Origin: Mycolicibacter senuensis
Lineage (GTDB): Bacteria > Actinomycetota > Actinomycetes > Mycobacteriales > Mycobacteriaceae
Assembly: GCF_003284925.1 (NCBI RefSeq)
Contig: NZ_QMEX01000022.1
Location: 1 to 42,488, forward strand
Length of the DNA stretch: 42,488 bases
Direction of reading: 5' to 3'
Below, piece by piece: positions 26,740 to 35,957 of this stretch. Under the pieces are notes generated by a model, which ran no database searches, had not been told where the DNA came from, and worked only from the letters and a program-made list of their open reading frames with translations. The stretch's first letter is position 1; each line of letters starts with the position of its first letter. A program made the translations under genes and the position numbers.

Positions 26740-27272
26740 GATCGCCTCGCCTCACTTCGTTGAAGTCGTTGCTGCGCAGACTGATTCACGGCGAGGGCAC
26801 CGTGCCGCGCAATAGCCCGGCTGGACGCCTGCTGCGCTGGTCGCGGATGGCGGTGCTGATCATGATGATCGTGGTCACCATGCAGTCGTTGTTGTTGGTG
26901 GCGGGGGCCTGGCGCAACGACATCGCCATCGAGCGTGACATGGGCGTGGCCGAGGCCGAGGTTCTCAACGCGGGTTTCCGCCGCTCCACCATCGAGTTCG
27001 TCACCCCGGAGCGAATCACCTACCGTCCCGAGCTCGGCGTGCTCTACCCGTCCGAACTGGCAACCGGGATGCGCATTTATGTCGAATACGACAAGAGCGA
27101 CCCCGACCTGGTGCGGGTGCAGCACCGCACCGCGGTCCTGGCGATCATCCCCGCCGGCTCGATCGTGGTGATCGCCTTGCTGGTCGGCGCCGTGGCGCTG
27201 GCGGGGCTGGCCGTCGTCGAACGGCGGTTGGGGCGGTCGGCCCGCACACTCAACGCCGCCGACGCACCATGA
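26736..27272 (+). CDS. two-helix membrane protein with DUF3592-like extracellular domain (Rv0556-like)
   Basis: This 178-residue protein has one hydrophobic helix at about residues 37-58 and another at about 130-155, enclosing an extracytoplasmic domain of about 70 residues. That domain ends with a [25 protein letters not shown] segment, a pattern seen in DUF3592-type proteins. The GTG at 26736 overlaps the menD stop by 4 bp (GTGA), so it is translationally coupled. It matches Rv0556. Function is unknown, but the coupling makes a role near quinone synthesis or the membrane plausible. In M. tuberculosis a mannosyltransferase gene follows; it is absent here. Confidence 0.83.
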   Translation: MRSPRLTSLKSLLRRLIHGEGTVPRNSPAGRLLRWSRMAVLIMMIVVTMQSLLLVAGAWRNDIAIERDMGVAEAEVLNAGFRRSTIEFVTPERITYRPELGVLYPSELATGMRIYVEYDKSDPDLVRVQHRTAVLAIIPAGSIVVIALLVGAVALAGLAVVERRLGRSARTLNAADAP

Positions 27273-27341
27273 ACGCCCACCACTGACGCGCCCCGGGAGG
27301 GTGACGGCGCGTTGAGTGTGCACCCAGGGCGTTGATTGTGC
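27244..27341. repeat. inverted and tandem GCGTTGAGTGTGC repeat
   Basis: GCACACTCAACGC at 27244-27256 is the exact reverse complement of GCGTTGAGTGTGC at 27309-27321. A third copy with one mismatch lies at 27329-27341, exactly 20 bp on from the second. The first copy is inside the 3' end of the Rv0556-like gene; the others are in the convergent gap. A shorter match (CACACTCAACG) occurs at 34879-34889. Confidence 0.65.
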
Positions 27342-27349
27342 GGGTCGCG

Positions 27350-27988
27350 CTAACGCTGTTCCACCAGACGGTCCAGCCAGCCGGCCTCATCGGTGTCGAC
27401 GACCGTTCTGGTGCCAAGGTCGTAAACCGTGGGCGTGCCGGGACTCTCCGGATTGGCCGCCAGCAGTTGCACCCGGTTGAAGGCGTTCATCGAGGTGGGG
27501 TCGACCGCGAACTCCCCGGCCGCGATCCGGTCCACGACGTGGGCGGGCAGGCCGCTGTCCCGCGCGGTGGTCGCGATCTCCTCGAGGTTCGGGGTGCCGC
27601 CCTTGCGGTACAGCTCGTTGACGAACGTCTGGTAGGTCGACGCCGAGGTGGCCGGATCGGCGGCTGCCATCAGCGCGTTGCCGACCCGCGCGGAGGTGTC
27701 ATTGCCGCGGCGGGCGTCCAGAAACGTCATCCAGCGGTAGGTCACCGCGACGTCGCTGGCCGCCAGGTGCCGGCTCAGCTCACCGCCGGAGTCCGCCACG
27801 AATTTCGCGCACTCGGAGCACTGCGGATCGCAGAACAGCTCCAGCTGCACGGGGGCGTCCGCTGATCCGGCGAGCACCCCGAAGTGATCGGGCGCCCGCG
27901 TCGTGCCGGGCGGTTCGGCCATCGCCGGAGCCGCCAACGCCACGCCGAACGTCACCAGTGCCACCAATGTGCCCAGCCAAGACCGCAT
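27350..27988 (-). CDS. exported DsbA-like thioredoxin-fold protein
   Basis: This 212-residue protein has a cleavable signal peptide (cleavage expected after AMA at about residue 24). A DsbA-type thioredoxin fold follows, with the redox motif CSEC (Cys57 and Cys60) and a third cysteine at 53 in FCDPQCSEC. The cis-proline region near the C-terminus reads GTPTVYDL. Such proteins make or shuffle disulphides outside the membrane. The motif lacks the usual proline between the cysteines, which can alter redox potential. The ATG at 27988 gives the clean signal peptide. It is divergent from menG, and takes the site where M. tuberculosis carries Rv0557. Confidence 0.82.
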   Translation of the reverse strand: MRSWLGTLVALVTFGVALAAPAMAEPPGTTRAPDHFGVLAGSADAPVQLELFCDPQCSECAKFVADSGGELSRHLAASDVAVTYRWMTFLDARRGNDTSARVGNALMAAADPATSASTYQTFVNELYRKGGTPNLEEIATTARDSGLPAHVVDRIAAGEFAVDPTSMNAFNRVQLLAANPESPGTPTVYDLGTRTVVDTDEAGWLDRLVEQR

Positions 27989-28012
27989 TCCACGAACCCT
28001 ATCGGAGGCGAG

Positions 28013-28018
28013 TAGCGT
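28013..28018 (+). promoter_or_regulatory. -10 hexamer for leaderless menG
   Basis: TAGCGT fits TANNNT and ends 7 nt before the GTG at 28026. The only purine-rich run upstream (GGAGG at 28004-28008) is too far away to act as a ribosome site. Confidence 0.45.
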
Positions 28019-28025
28019 CGACCCG

Positions 28026-28715
28026 GTGAGCCGCGCCCACCTGGACAAAGATCCCCATGCCGTGGCGTCGATGTTCGACGGTGTCGCGCGCCGCTACGAC
28101 CTGACCAACACGGTGATGTCGCTGGGCCGCGATCGTGCCTGGCGCCGGGCCACCCGCAAGGCGCTCGGACTGCGGCCCGGCGAGACGGTGCTGGACCTGG
28201 CCGCCGGCACCGCGGTGTCGACGGTCGAACTGGCGAAGTCGGGTGCGTGGTGTGTGGCCGCGGACTTCTCGGTCGCCATGCTGGCCGCCGGCCACAAACG
28301 CGACGTGCCCAAGGTGGCCGGGGATGCCACCAAACTGCCGTTCGGCGACGCGGTGTTTGACGCGGTGACGATCAGCTTCGGGCTGCGCAATGTCGTCGAC
28401 CCCGTGGCGGGCCTGCGCGAGATGGCCCGGGTGACCAAACCCGGTGGGCGGCTGGTGGTCTGTGAGTTCTCCACCCCGACCGTGCCGGTGTTCGCCACCG
28501 CCTACAAGGAGTACCTGATGCGGGCGCTGCCGGGGGTGGCCCGCGCGGTGTCGTCCAATCCGGAGGCCTACGTCTATCTGGCCGAGTCGATTCGCGCCTG
28601 GCCGGATCAGGCCGCGCTGGCCGAGCAGATCGGGCAGGCGGGCTGGTCGGATGTCAACTGGCGCAACCTCACCGGCGGCATCGTCGCGCTGCACTCGGCG
28701 ATCAAGCCCGGTTAA
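28026..28715 (+). CDS. menG: demethylmenaquinone methyltransferase (UbiE/MenG family)
   Basis: This SAM-dependent enzyme adds the ring methyl group that turns demethylmenaquinone into menaquinone. The 229-residue protein has the UbiE signatures [13 protein letters not shown] near the N-terminus, motif I LDLAAGTA (about residues 53-60), the [10 protein letters not shown] segment and the C-terminal [18 protein letters not shown]. The GTG at 28026 matches family starts. The same gene is called menH or ubiE in older M. tuberculosis annotation (Rv0558). A C-rich/G-rich stem-loop follows its stop and probably terminates both it and the convergent gene. Confidence 0.95.
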   Translation: MSRAHLDKDPHAVASMFDGVARRYDLTNTVMSLGRDRAWRRATRKALGLRPGETVLDLAAGTAVSTVELAKSGAWCVAADFSVAMLAAGHKRDVPKVAGDATKLPFGDAVFDAVTISFGLRNVVDPVAGLREMARVTKPGGRLVVCEFSTPTVPVFATAYKEYLMRALPGVARAVSSNPEAYVYLAESIRAWPDQAALAEQIGQAGWSDVNWRNLTGGIVALHSAIKPG

Positions 28716-28725
28716 TTCATTTCGC

Positions 28726-28808
28726 CGAGCAGACGTGAAGGCCCCCAAAACGCGCTCGATTTGGGGGGCCTACGCTGGGGGCACCTCCCGCGTGCGGGGG
28801 ACTGCTCG
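28726..28808. terminator. bidirectional stem-loop with CGAGCAG...CTGCTCG outer arms
   Basis: Between the convergent menG and Ddn-like genes. The inner stem AGGCCCCCAAA (28739-28749) pairs with TTTGGGGGGCCT (28760-28771). A second hairpin CCCGC/GCGGG follows, and outer arms CGAGCAG (28726-28732) and CTGCTCG (28802-28808) bracket the whole. It is a likely bidirectional terminator and also a member of a dispersed repeat family. Confidence 0.65.
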
Positions 28809-28812
28809 CGCG

Positions 28813-29253
28813 TCAGGTCGCCGGGTCGAACCGGAAGACCGCGCAGCGGCCGGCGAGCGCTTCGACCTCCTCGGGGGTGCCGTGCGGCGCCAGGCCGGTG
28901 CGCTTCATGAAGCCCACACCGACCGGAACCTCGGAGTGAAACGCCCGTAGCACCGGGCGTGCCTCGGCGGCGGACAGTTCGACGATCTGCACCGGTCGCG
29001 TCTTGCGTCCGCGGGTCAACGTGCCCACTCGGGCGGCGCGGGCATTGCTCGCCCAGTCCGCACCGGGAAACGCCACGCCGTGCACGCTGCCGTTGACGGT
29101 GAACGGTGTCATCGGCGTGCTGCGCGGCCGGCCGGACTTGCGGCCCGGCACCGTCAGCACGGTGACCGGGCCGGCGGTGATGCCGAGCTTTTGCATCGCC
29201 ACCATGACCTTGTTCATCGGCTTGAGCCAGCCGGGCAGCTTCCCCTCGGACAT
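28813..29253 (-). CDS. Ddn-like deazaflavin (F420)-dependent nitroreductase-family protein
   Basis: This 146-residue protein is the third Ddn-family member of the window. It has the TVPGRKSGRPRSTPMTPF segment, then GADWASNARAA and GRKTRPVQI, the typical core of F420H2-dependent nitro/quinone reductases. The ATG at 29253 lies 5 bp after the stop of a quinone methyltransferase gene, so the two form an operon under a palindromic promoter. Quinone reduction followed by O-methylation is a plausible joint job, but this is inference. It is only distantly similar to the two Ddn-like proteins at the left end. Confidence 0.82.
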   Translation of the reverse strand: MSEGKLPGWLKPMNKVMVAMQKLGITAGPVTVLTVPGRKSGRPRSTPMTPFTVNGSVHGVAFPGADWASNARAARVGTLTRGRKTRPVQIVELSAAEARPVLRAFHSEVPVGVGFMKRTGLAPHGTPEEVEALAGRCAVFRFDPAT

Positions 29254-29258
29254 GGCAT

Positions 29259-29983
<725 letters not shown>

Positions 29984-29987
29984 TGCG

Positions 29988-30047
29988 GCGAGCAGACACG
30001 TAGGCCCCCTAGATGGCGTGGTTCTAGGGGCCTTTGCGTCTGCTCGC
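29988..30047. terminator. long stem-loop after menJ with CGAGCAG...CTGCTCG arms
   Basis: Arms 29988-30012 and 30024-30047 pair almost fully over about 24 bp (GCGAGCAGAC... and ...GTCTGCTCGC, with AGGCCCC/GGGGCCT inside), with a loop of about 11 nt. It lies 13 bp after the menJ stop, so it probably ends that transcript, and shields the methyltransferase promoter. It belongs to the same repeat family as the copies at 4229 and 28726. Confidence 0.65.
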
Positions 30048-30060
30048 GGGGGAAAACGGG

Positions 30061-31287
30061 CTAGGAGAATGGCCGGCGGCGGTCGATCAGCCGGGACAGC
30101 CGCCCCCCGCCGCGCCAGGCGCGCGCCACGAAGTCCGCGTCCTCATCGGTGACCAGGTTGGCCATCACCCGCACCGCCACCCGCATCAGCATCGTCGAGC
30201 GCATCGCCACCGGGCCGGTGGCCGGCAGGAACCGCGGGAACGTCAGCAGCAGCGCCAGCCGCCGGGCCACCGAGAACCCGCGGGCGTAGCGGGCGGCCAG
30301 CAACTCCGGCCAGGCATGGGTCAGATCCGGGCAGTCGAGCATCTCGGCCGCCAGCTGCCCGGTCTCCATCCCGTAGTCGATGCCCTCGCCGTTGAGCGGG
30401 TTGACGCACGCGGCGGCGTCACCGATCAGCATCCAGTTCGGCCCGGCGATCCCGGAGACCGCACCGCCCATCGGCAACAGTGCGCTGGCCGGCGCGCGCA
30501 CCGGGCCCTCGAACCCCCACTCGTCGCGGCGCAGGTCGGCGTAGTAGGACATCAGCGGCCGCAACGCCACGTCGGCGGGCCGCTTGACGGTGGCCAGCGC
30601 GCCGACGCCGATGTTCACCTCGCCGTTGCCCAGCGGGAAGATCCACCCGTAGCCCGGCAGCACTGCGCCGTCGGGGGAGCGCAGCTCCAGGTGCGAGGTC
30701 AGCCAGGGTTCGTCGGCGCGCGGCGAAGCCAGGTATCCGCGCGCAGCCACGCCGTAGACCGTCTCCTGATGCCATTGCCGGCCCAGCACCCGGCCCAGTG
30801 TGGAGCGGGCCCCGTCGGCGACGATCAGCTGCCGGCAGCGCACCTCGGTGCCGTCGGCCAGCACCACCGAACGCACCCGCCCCGACGAATCGTGGTGGGC
30901 GCCGACGGCCTTGGCGCCCAACAGCATCCGCGCACCCGATTCCTCGGCCACCTTGCGGATGCGGTCGTCGAGCTCGGTGCGCGGCGCGGCGCTGCCGGTC
31001 GACGGGAACGACGGCCCTGGCCAGTCCACCTGCACGTCGCCGCCGAACCCCGACATCCGCAGGCCGCGGTGCCGGATGTGGCTGTCGAGCCAGTCGCCCA
31101 GGCCCAACAACTCGAGCTGCTCGACGGCCCTGGGGGTCAGCCCGTCGCCGCAGGGCTTGTCGCGGGGGAAGGTGGCCCGGTCGACCACCAGCACGTCCAG
31201 GCCAGCCCGCGCCGCCCAGGCGGCGGCCGCCGACCCCGACGGACCGGCACCCACGACCACCACATCAGCCTGCGAATTCACACTCAC
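30061..31287 (-). CDS. menJ: menaquinone reductase (geranylgeranyl reductase family)
   Basis: MenJ is an FAD enzyme that saturates one isoprene unit of the menaquinone tail, giving MK-9(II-H2) in mycobacteria. The 408-residue protein has the FAD-binding VVVGAGPSGSAAA near residue 10, the DKPCGDGLTPRAV motif, and the second FAD motif IGDAAACVNPLNGEGIDYGME. The GTG at 31287 gives the same length as I recall for Rv0561c; a GTG two codons later (31281) would fit a leaderless start. It is divergent from grcC1 with only 15 bp between start codons, so the two promoters overlap. A strong stem-loop follows the stop. Confidence 0.94.
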   Translation of the reverse strand: MSVNSQADVVVVGAGPSGSAAAAWAARAGLDVLVVDRATFPRDKPCGDGLTPRAVEQLELLGLGDWLDSHIRHRGLRMSGFGGDVQVDWPGPSFPSTGSAAPRTELDDRIRKVAEESGARMLLGAKAVGAHHDSSGRVRSVVLADGTEVRCRQLIVADGARSTLGRVLGRQWHQETVYGVAARGYLASPRADEPWLTSHLELRSPDGAVLPGYGWIFPLGNGEVNIGVGALATVKRPADVALRPLMSYYADLRRDEWGFEGPVRAPASALLPMGGAVSGIAGPNWMLIGDAAACVNPLNGEGIDYGMETGQLAAEMLDCPDLTHAWPELLAARYARGFSVARRLALLLTFPRFLPATGPVAMRSTMLMRVAVRVMANLVTDEDADFVARAWRGGGRLSRLIDRRRPFS

Positions 31288-31290
31288 AAG

Positions 31291-31296
31291 TATGTT
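31291..31296 (+). promoter_or_regulatory. -10 hexamer for leaderless grcC1
   Basis: TATGTT fits TANNNT and ends 6 nt before the GTG at 31303. The opposite strand of the same bases reads CATACT, a possible -10 for menJ placed 7 nt before its second GTG. Confidence 0.5.
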
Positions 31297-31302
31297 GGAG
31301 CC

Positions 31303-32319
31303 GTGAGGACACCGGCGAGTGTGGTGGCGGGGCTGGATTTCAGCGGGTTGGGTGACCCGGCGTTCGCGGGCAGTGTGCGCGACGGGGTGGCGCGCATCGA
31401 AGAGCTGATGGACACCGAGTTGCGTGGCGGCGACGCGCTGATGACCGAGGCCGTCACCCATCTGTTCGACGCCGGCGGCAAGCGCTTCCGGCCGTTGTTC
31501 ACGGTGCTGTCGGCCCAGCTGGGCCCCGAACCCGACGCCTGGCAGGTGACCGTGGCCGGCGCGGTGATCGAGCTGGTGCACCTGGCCACGCTGTATCACG
31601 ACGACGTGATGGACGAGGCGCAGATCCGCCGCGGGGCGCCGAGCGCCAACGCGCGGTGGGGCAACAACATCGCGATCCTGGCCGGTGACTATCTGTTCGC
31701 GACGGCCTCCCGGCTGGTGTCGCGGCTCGGGCCGGAGGCGGTGCGCATCATCGCCGAGACCTTCGCCCAACTGGTGACCGGCCAGATGCGCGAGACCCGC
31801 GGCGCCGACGAGGGCGTGGACGCCATCGAGCACTACCTCAAGGTGGTCTACGAGAAGACGGCCTGCCTGATCTCGGCGTCCGGACGGTTCGGCGCGACGT
31901 TCTCCGGCGCCGACGGCGAACAGATCGAGCGGCTGGCCCGCCTCGGCGGCATCGTCGGCACCGCGTTCCAGATCTCCGACGACATCATCGACATCGATTC
32001 CGACCCCGACGAGTCCGGCAAGCTGCCCGGTACCGACCTGCGCGAAGGCGTGCACACCCTGCCGGTGCTCTACGCGCTGGCCGAGACCGGCCCGGACGCC
32101 GAGCGGCTGCGCACCTTGCTGGCCGAGCCGGTCACCGACGATGCGGTGCTGGCCGAGGCGCTGGGGTTGCTGCGGGCCTCGGCGGGCATGGCCAGGGCCA
32201 AGGAGACGGTGGCCGACTACGCCGCGCAGGCCCGCGCGGAGCTGGCCTCGCTGCCCGACTGTGTCGGCCGTGCGGCACTGGCCGGCCTGGTCGACTACAC
32301 CGTCAACCGGCACGGCTGA
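31303..32319 (+). CDS. grcC1: polyprenyl diphosphate synthase
   Basis: This 338-residue trans-type prenyltransferase makes the long isoprenoid diphosphate used for the menaquinone tail. Both aspartate-rich motifs are present: DDVMD, following LYH, in the first and DDIID, following QIS, in the second. The KRFRP (GGKRFRP) substrate-binding segment lies upstream. Position matches Rv0562. The upstream frame is open but carries no homology, so the GTG at 31303 is used. It shares a 15-bp divergent promoter with menJ, which acts on the same tail, so co-regulation is expected. Chain length cannot be read with certainty. Confidence 0.93.
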   Translation: MRTPASVVAGLDFSGLGDPAFAGSVRDGVARIEELMDTELRGGDALMTEAVTHLFDAGGKRFRPLFTVLSAQLGPEPDAWQVTVAGAVIELVHLATLYHDDVMDEAQIRRGAPSANARWGNNIAILAGDYLFATASRLVSRLGPEAVRIIAETFAQLVTGQMRETRGADEGVDAIEHYLKVVYEKTACLISASGRFGATFSGADGEQIERLARLGGIVGTAFQISDDIIDIDSDPDESGKLPGTDLREGVHTLPVLYALAETGPDAERLRTLLAEPVTDDAVLAEALGLLRASAGMARAKETVADYAAQARAELASLPDCVGRAALAGLVDYTVNRHG

Positions 32320-32392
32320 TCGCAATGCCGGAACCCGGGCGGTGTCCGCGGCGTTTAATGAGCAAGACCGCGGATCTCCGAGGAGGAAGTCG

Positions 32393-33241
32393 ATGACCTG
32401 GCACCCGCATCGCAACACGGCGAAGACGTTCTTGCTGCTGCTCGTCATGTCGGGGCTGATCGTCTTGGTGGGCCGGGCGTTCGGGCCGGAGATGATGTGG
32501 CTGGCGGTGCTGTTCGCCGTGGGGATGAACGTCTACACCTATTTCAACAGCGACAAGCTCGCGTTGCGGGCGATGCACGCCCAGCCGGTCACCGAGGTCC
32601 AGGCGCCGCAGATGTACCGGATCGTGCGTGAGCTGGCCACCGCCGCCCACCAGCCGATGCCGCGGCTGTACGTCAGCGACACCAATGCCCCCAACGCGTT
32701 CGCCACCGGCCGCAACCCGCGCCACGCCGCGGTGTGTTGCACCAGCGGAATCCTGCGGCTGCTCAACGAGCGCGAGCTACGCGCGGTGCTGGGCCACGAG
32801 CTGTCGCACGTCTACAACCGCGACATCCTGATCTCGTGTGTGGCCGGTGCGCTGGCCTCGGTGATCACCGGGTTGGCCAACATGGCGATGTTCATGGGCA
32901 ACCGTCGCGACGGCAACCCGCTGGCGATGCTGCTGGTCGCGCTGGTGGGGCCGCTGGCGGCGTCGATCGTGCGGTTGGCGGTGTCGCGGTCGCGCGAGTA
33001 TCAGGCCGATCAGTCCGGTGCCGTGTTGACCGGTGACCCGCTGGCGCTGGCGTCGGCGCTGCGCAAGATCTCCGACGGGGTGCAGGCCGCGCCGCTGCCG
33101 CCCGAACCGCAGCTGGCCAGCCAGTCGCACCTGATGATCGCCAACCCGTTCCGGGTCGGGGAGAAGGTCGGCCAGCTGTTCTCCACCCACCCGCCGATGG
33201 CAGACCGGATTCGCCGGCTCGAGGAGATGGCCCGGGGCTAA
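32393..33241 (+). CDS. htpX: membrane zinc metalloprotease HtpX
   Basis: HtpX is a membrane-bound M48 protease that degrades misfolded membrane proteins on the cytoplasmic side. The 282-residue protein has two N-terminal helices (about residues 11-48) and the zinc site HELSH at 135-139. Glu202 in [13 protein letters not shown] is the third ligand, two further hydrophobic segments lie between, and a C-terminal STHPP motif is present. The ATG at 32393 has an AGGAGGAAG site close upstream. Its stop overlaps the convergent SulP gene by 4 bp. Position matches Rv0563. Confidence 0.95.
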   Translation: MTWHPHRNTAKTFLLLLVMSGLIVLVGRAFGPEMMWLAVLFAVGMNVYTYFNSDKLALRAMHAQPVTEVQAPQMYRIVRELATAAHQPMPRLYVSDTNAPNAFATGRNPRHAAVCCTSGILRLLNERELRAVLGHELSHVYNRDILISCVAGALASVITGLANMAMFMGNRRDGNPLAMLLVALVGPLAASIVRLAVSRSREYQADQSGAVLTGDPLALASALRKISDGVQAAPLPPEPQLASQSHLMIANPFRVGEKVGQLFSTHPPMADRIRRLEEMARG

Positions 33242-34770
33242 GGCGCTTCCGCGCGCTGCGGCACCTGGTCAGCCGGTGTGGTTGCGTCGGCCGCCGAGTC
33301 CGCCGTGGTGTCGCCGGGGGCGTATACCGTGCCGCCGGTGGCGCAATGCTGACGCCGCCAGTCCTCGAGAGCCTGCTCGGCCGCGTGGTCGAGGTAGGTG
33401 GTCGAGACGTCGAGGGTGACATGCGTGCCGGCCGGGATCGCCGCCAGCACGCCCGTCAGCCGGGGCAGCGCCAGGAAGGTGCACGCGCCCGAGACACTCA
33501 CCAACCACTCGTCGCCGATGTGCTCGGCGACGATCTGCACCCGGATCACCCGCCAGCCGGTCAACACCATCGCCAGGGCCAGCCCGATCAGCACCCCGTG
33601 CAGCAGGTTGAGGAACACCACGCCCAGCACCGTCACCAGGTACACCGCGAGATCGCCGCTGCGCCAAGCGGCTTCGATGTGAACCGTTTTGATCAGCTGG
33701 AACCCGACGGTGATCAGCAGGCCGGCCAGTGCCGCACTGGGAATCTGCTGAACCAGCCCCGCGAACGGCAGGGCGAACAACAGGATCCACACGCCGTGCA
33801 GGACCGCCGACGCTCGCGACTTCGCGCCCGAATTGACGTTGGTGGCGCTGCGGACGATCACCCCGGTGATCGGCAGGCCGCCCAGCATGCCGGAGGTGAC
33901 GTTGGCGGCGCCCTGACCGATCAGTTCGCGGTTGAAGTCGGTGCGCGCCCCGGTGTGCATCCGGTCCACCGACACCGCCGAGAGCAGGCTCTCCACGCTG
34001 GCGATCAACGCCACGATGACCACGCCGATGAAGGCGCCAGTCCAGTTGCCGTGCGGCAGCCCGGGCAGTTGCACGGCGTCCAGCAGTGACCCGTCCAGGC
34101 TGATGCGACGCACGTCGAGGGAGAACACCACGGTCAGCACCGTCGCCCCGACGATCGCGACCAGCGGCCCGGGGATTCGGCCCAGCGCGCCGGGCACCGA
34201 CCGCCAGGCGAGCATGGTGATGATGACCAGGATGCCCAGCACCGGCTCGGTGCCGTGTGCCTCGATCAGCCCGTCGGGCAGGCCGGCCAGGTTCTCCCAC
34301 GCCGAACTCGCCGACTGACCGCCCAGCAGCACGTGAAGTTGTTGCAGGGTGATCGTGATGCCGATGCCGGCCAGCATGGCGTGCACCACCACCGGTGAGA
34401 TCGCCAGCGCGGCCCGCGCCACCCGGCTCAGCCCCAGCACCATCTGCAGCACACCCGCGCCGACGGTGATCGCGCACGTCACCTTCCAGCCGAAGCGGCT
34501 CACCAGATCGGCGACGACGACGGTCAACCCGGCCGCCGGCCCGCTCACCTGCAGTGGTGACCCGCCCAGCGCGCCAACGACGATGCCGCCGACGATGGCG
34601 GCGATCAGTCCGGCGAGCACCGGGGCGCCGGAGGCGATGGCGATGCCCAGCGACAGCGGCAGCGCGACCAGGAACACCACCAGGGATGCCGGCAGGTCGT
34701 AGCGCAGGATCGTGCGTGGTCGGTCTGATCGTCGGTCGACGTCGGTGCCGGCTTTACGCGCGGTCAGCAT
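33238..34770 (-). CDS. SulP/SLC26-family anion transporter with STAS-like tail
   Basis: This 510-residue protein has ten or more helices. The SulP core segments are [22 protein letters not shown] near the start, a middle part with [24 protein letters not shown], and a C-terminal cytoplasmic region of about 110 residues resembling a degenerate STAS domain. Relatives carry sulfate or bicarbonate; the GAxNxxSGxxGGLP core is close to bicarbonate-type members, so bicarbonate is a fair guess. The ATG at 34770 has an AGGGGA site 9-10 nt upstream; an ATG 24 bp earlier does not. It separates htpX from gpsA, which I recall as neighbours in M. tuberculosis. Confidence 0.87.
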   Translation of the reverse strand: MLTARKAGTDVDRRSDRPRTILRYDLPASLVVFLVALPLSLGIAIASGAPVLAGLIAAIVGGIVVGALGGSPLQVSGPAAGLTVVVADLVSRFGWKVTCAITVGAGVLQMVLGLSRVARAALAISPVVVHAMLAGIGITITLQQLHVLLGGQSASSAWENLAGLPDGLIEAHGTEPVLGILVIITMLAWRSVPGALGRIPGPLVAIVGATVLTVVFSLDVRRISLDGSLLDAVQLPGLPHGNWTGAFIGVVIVALIASVESLLSAVSVDRMHTGARTDFNRELIGQGAANVTSGMLGGLPITGVIVRSATNVNSGAKSRASAVLHGVWILLFALPFAGLVQQIPSAALAGLLITVGFQLIKTVHIEAAWRSGDLAVYLVTVLGVVFLNLLHGVLIGLALAMVLTGWRVIRVQIVAEHIGDEWLVSVSGACTFLALPRLTGVLAAIPAGTHVTLDVSTTYLDHAAEQALEDWRRQHCATGGTVYAPGDTTADSAADATTPADQVPQRAEAP

Positions 34771-34912
34771 CGTGGTTGGTTCCCCTGCCCTCATCAGTGT
34801 TGCCGAGATGCGGGAAAACTATTGATCTTGTATTTCCGGACCAGGAATATGACGTGTCGGGAAAGTAAACATCGGTTACACACTCAACGTGAATCCCACA
34901 GCGATCACACAG
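34771..34912. other. AT-richer intergenic region upstream of the SulP gene
   Basis: This 142-bp gap is richer in A and T than its surroundings. It holds an imperfect palindrome around 34832-34848 (ATTTCC...GGAAT) and a partial CACACTCAACG repeat at 34879-34889. I expect the SulP promoter here, but cannot place a convincing -35/-10 pair. Confidence 0.35.
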
Positions 34913-35938
34913 TCAGAACCCGGTTCCCTCCACCTCGTGGCCGGGGGTTTCGGCGATCAGCCCGCGGTAGGCCTGCTCGACGGTGGAGCCGTGGTTGATC
35001 ACGCCGTCGACCTCGCGCGCGATCGGCATGTTCAGCCCGTACTGCGAGGCGAACTTCATGATCACGCTGGCTGCGCGTACCCCCTCGGCGACCTGGTTCA
35101 TCGACGCGATGATCTCGTCGATCGGTTTGCCCGCGCCCAGCTGTTCGCCGACGAAGCGGTTGCGGCTGCGCTGGCTGGTGCAGGTGACGATCAGATCGCC
35201 CATGCCGGCCAGACCGGAGAACGTGTCGCGGGCCCCGCCCATCGCCTCGCCGAGCTTGGACATCTCCCGCACCGAACGTGCCATCACCATGGCCCGGGTG
35301 TTCTCGCCGATCCCCAGCGAGTAGCCCATCCCGACCGCGATGGCATAGACGTTCTTGAGCGCTCCGGCCATCTCGACACCGGTCACGTCATCGCTGGTGT
35401 AGACCCGGAACCGTTTGGTGCGGAACAGCAACGCCAGCTCCGCGGCCAGGTACGGGTCGGGCATGGCCAGTACCGCCGCGGCGGCGTAGCCCTCGGCGAC
35501 CTCGCGGGCGATGTTCGGCCCGGCCAGGATGCCGGCGGGATGCCCGGGCAGCACCTCGGCGACGATCTGCGACATCCGCATGTTGGTGCCCTGCTCCAGG
35601 CCCTTGACCAGCGACACCACCGGCACCCAGGGCCGCAGCTCGCTGGCGAGCTCGGTGAGCACGCCCCGGAAGCCGTGCGAGGGCACCGCCATCACGATGA
35701 CGTCGGCGCTGTGGGCGGCTTCGGCGAAATCGGTAGTGGCGCGCAAGGTCTCGCTGAGCACCACCTCGTTGCCCAGGTAGCGGCTGTTGCGCCGGTTGGT
35801 GTTGATGTCGTCGGCGGTCGATTCGGATCGCACCCATTGCAGTGTCGGGGCGCGCCGCGAGCAGATGGAGGCCACCGTGGTGCCGAACGATCCGCCGCCG
35901 AGCACGACGACCTTGGGGGTGCGGGTAGCTGCTGCCAT
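34913..35938 (-). CDS. gpsA: glycerol-3-phosphate dehydrogenase [NAD(P)+]
   Basis: GpsA reduces dihydroxyacetone phosphate to sn-glycerol-3-phosphate for phospholipid synthesis. The 341-residue cytosolic protein has the N-terminal Rossmann motif VVVLGGGSFGTT, the PSHGFR segment, and the GPNIAREVAEG motif with its conserved context. The catalytic lysine is in GALKNVYAIAVG, and GLAGMGDLIVTCTS and the substrate-binding RNRFVGEQLG follow. Length matches Rv0564c (gpdA1). It starts 19 bp after the downstream end of a flavin monooxygenase gene on the same strand, so the two may be co-transcribed. Confidence 0.95.
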   Translation of the reverse strand: MAAATRTPKVVVLGGGSFGTTVASICSRRAPTLQWVRSESTADDINTNRRNSRYLGNEVVLSETLRATTDFAEAAHSADVIVMAVPSHGFRGVLTELASELRPWVPVVSLVKGLEQGTNMRMSQIVAEVLPGHPAGILAGPNIAREVAEGYAAAAVLAMPDPYLAAELALLFRTKRFRVYTSDDVTGVEMAGALKNVYAIAVGMGYSLGIGENTRAMVMARSVREMSKLGEAMGGARDTFSGLAGMGDLIVTCTSQRSRNRFVGEQLGAGKPIDEIIASMNQVAEGVRAASVIMKFASQYGLNMPIAREVDGVINHGSTVEQAYRGLIAETPGHEVEGTGF

Positions 35939-35957
35939 GCGGCGAAGTTACCCCGGC

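Noticed and set aside
30034..31302. Upstream extension of the grcC1 frame and the matching extension of the menJ frame
   Set aside because: The extensions are antisense to recognised proteins and have no similarity. Family N-termini begin at 31303 and 31287.
34888..34911. Possible CRP site (GTGA ... TCACA) upstream of the SulP gene
   Set aside because: The half-sites are 12 bp apart, not the 6 bp required.
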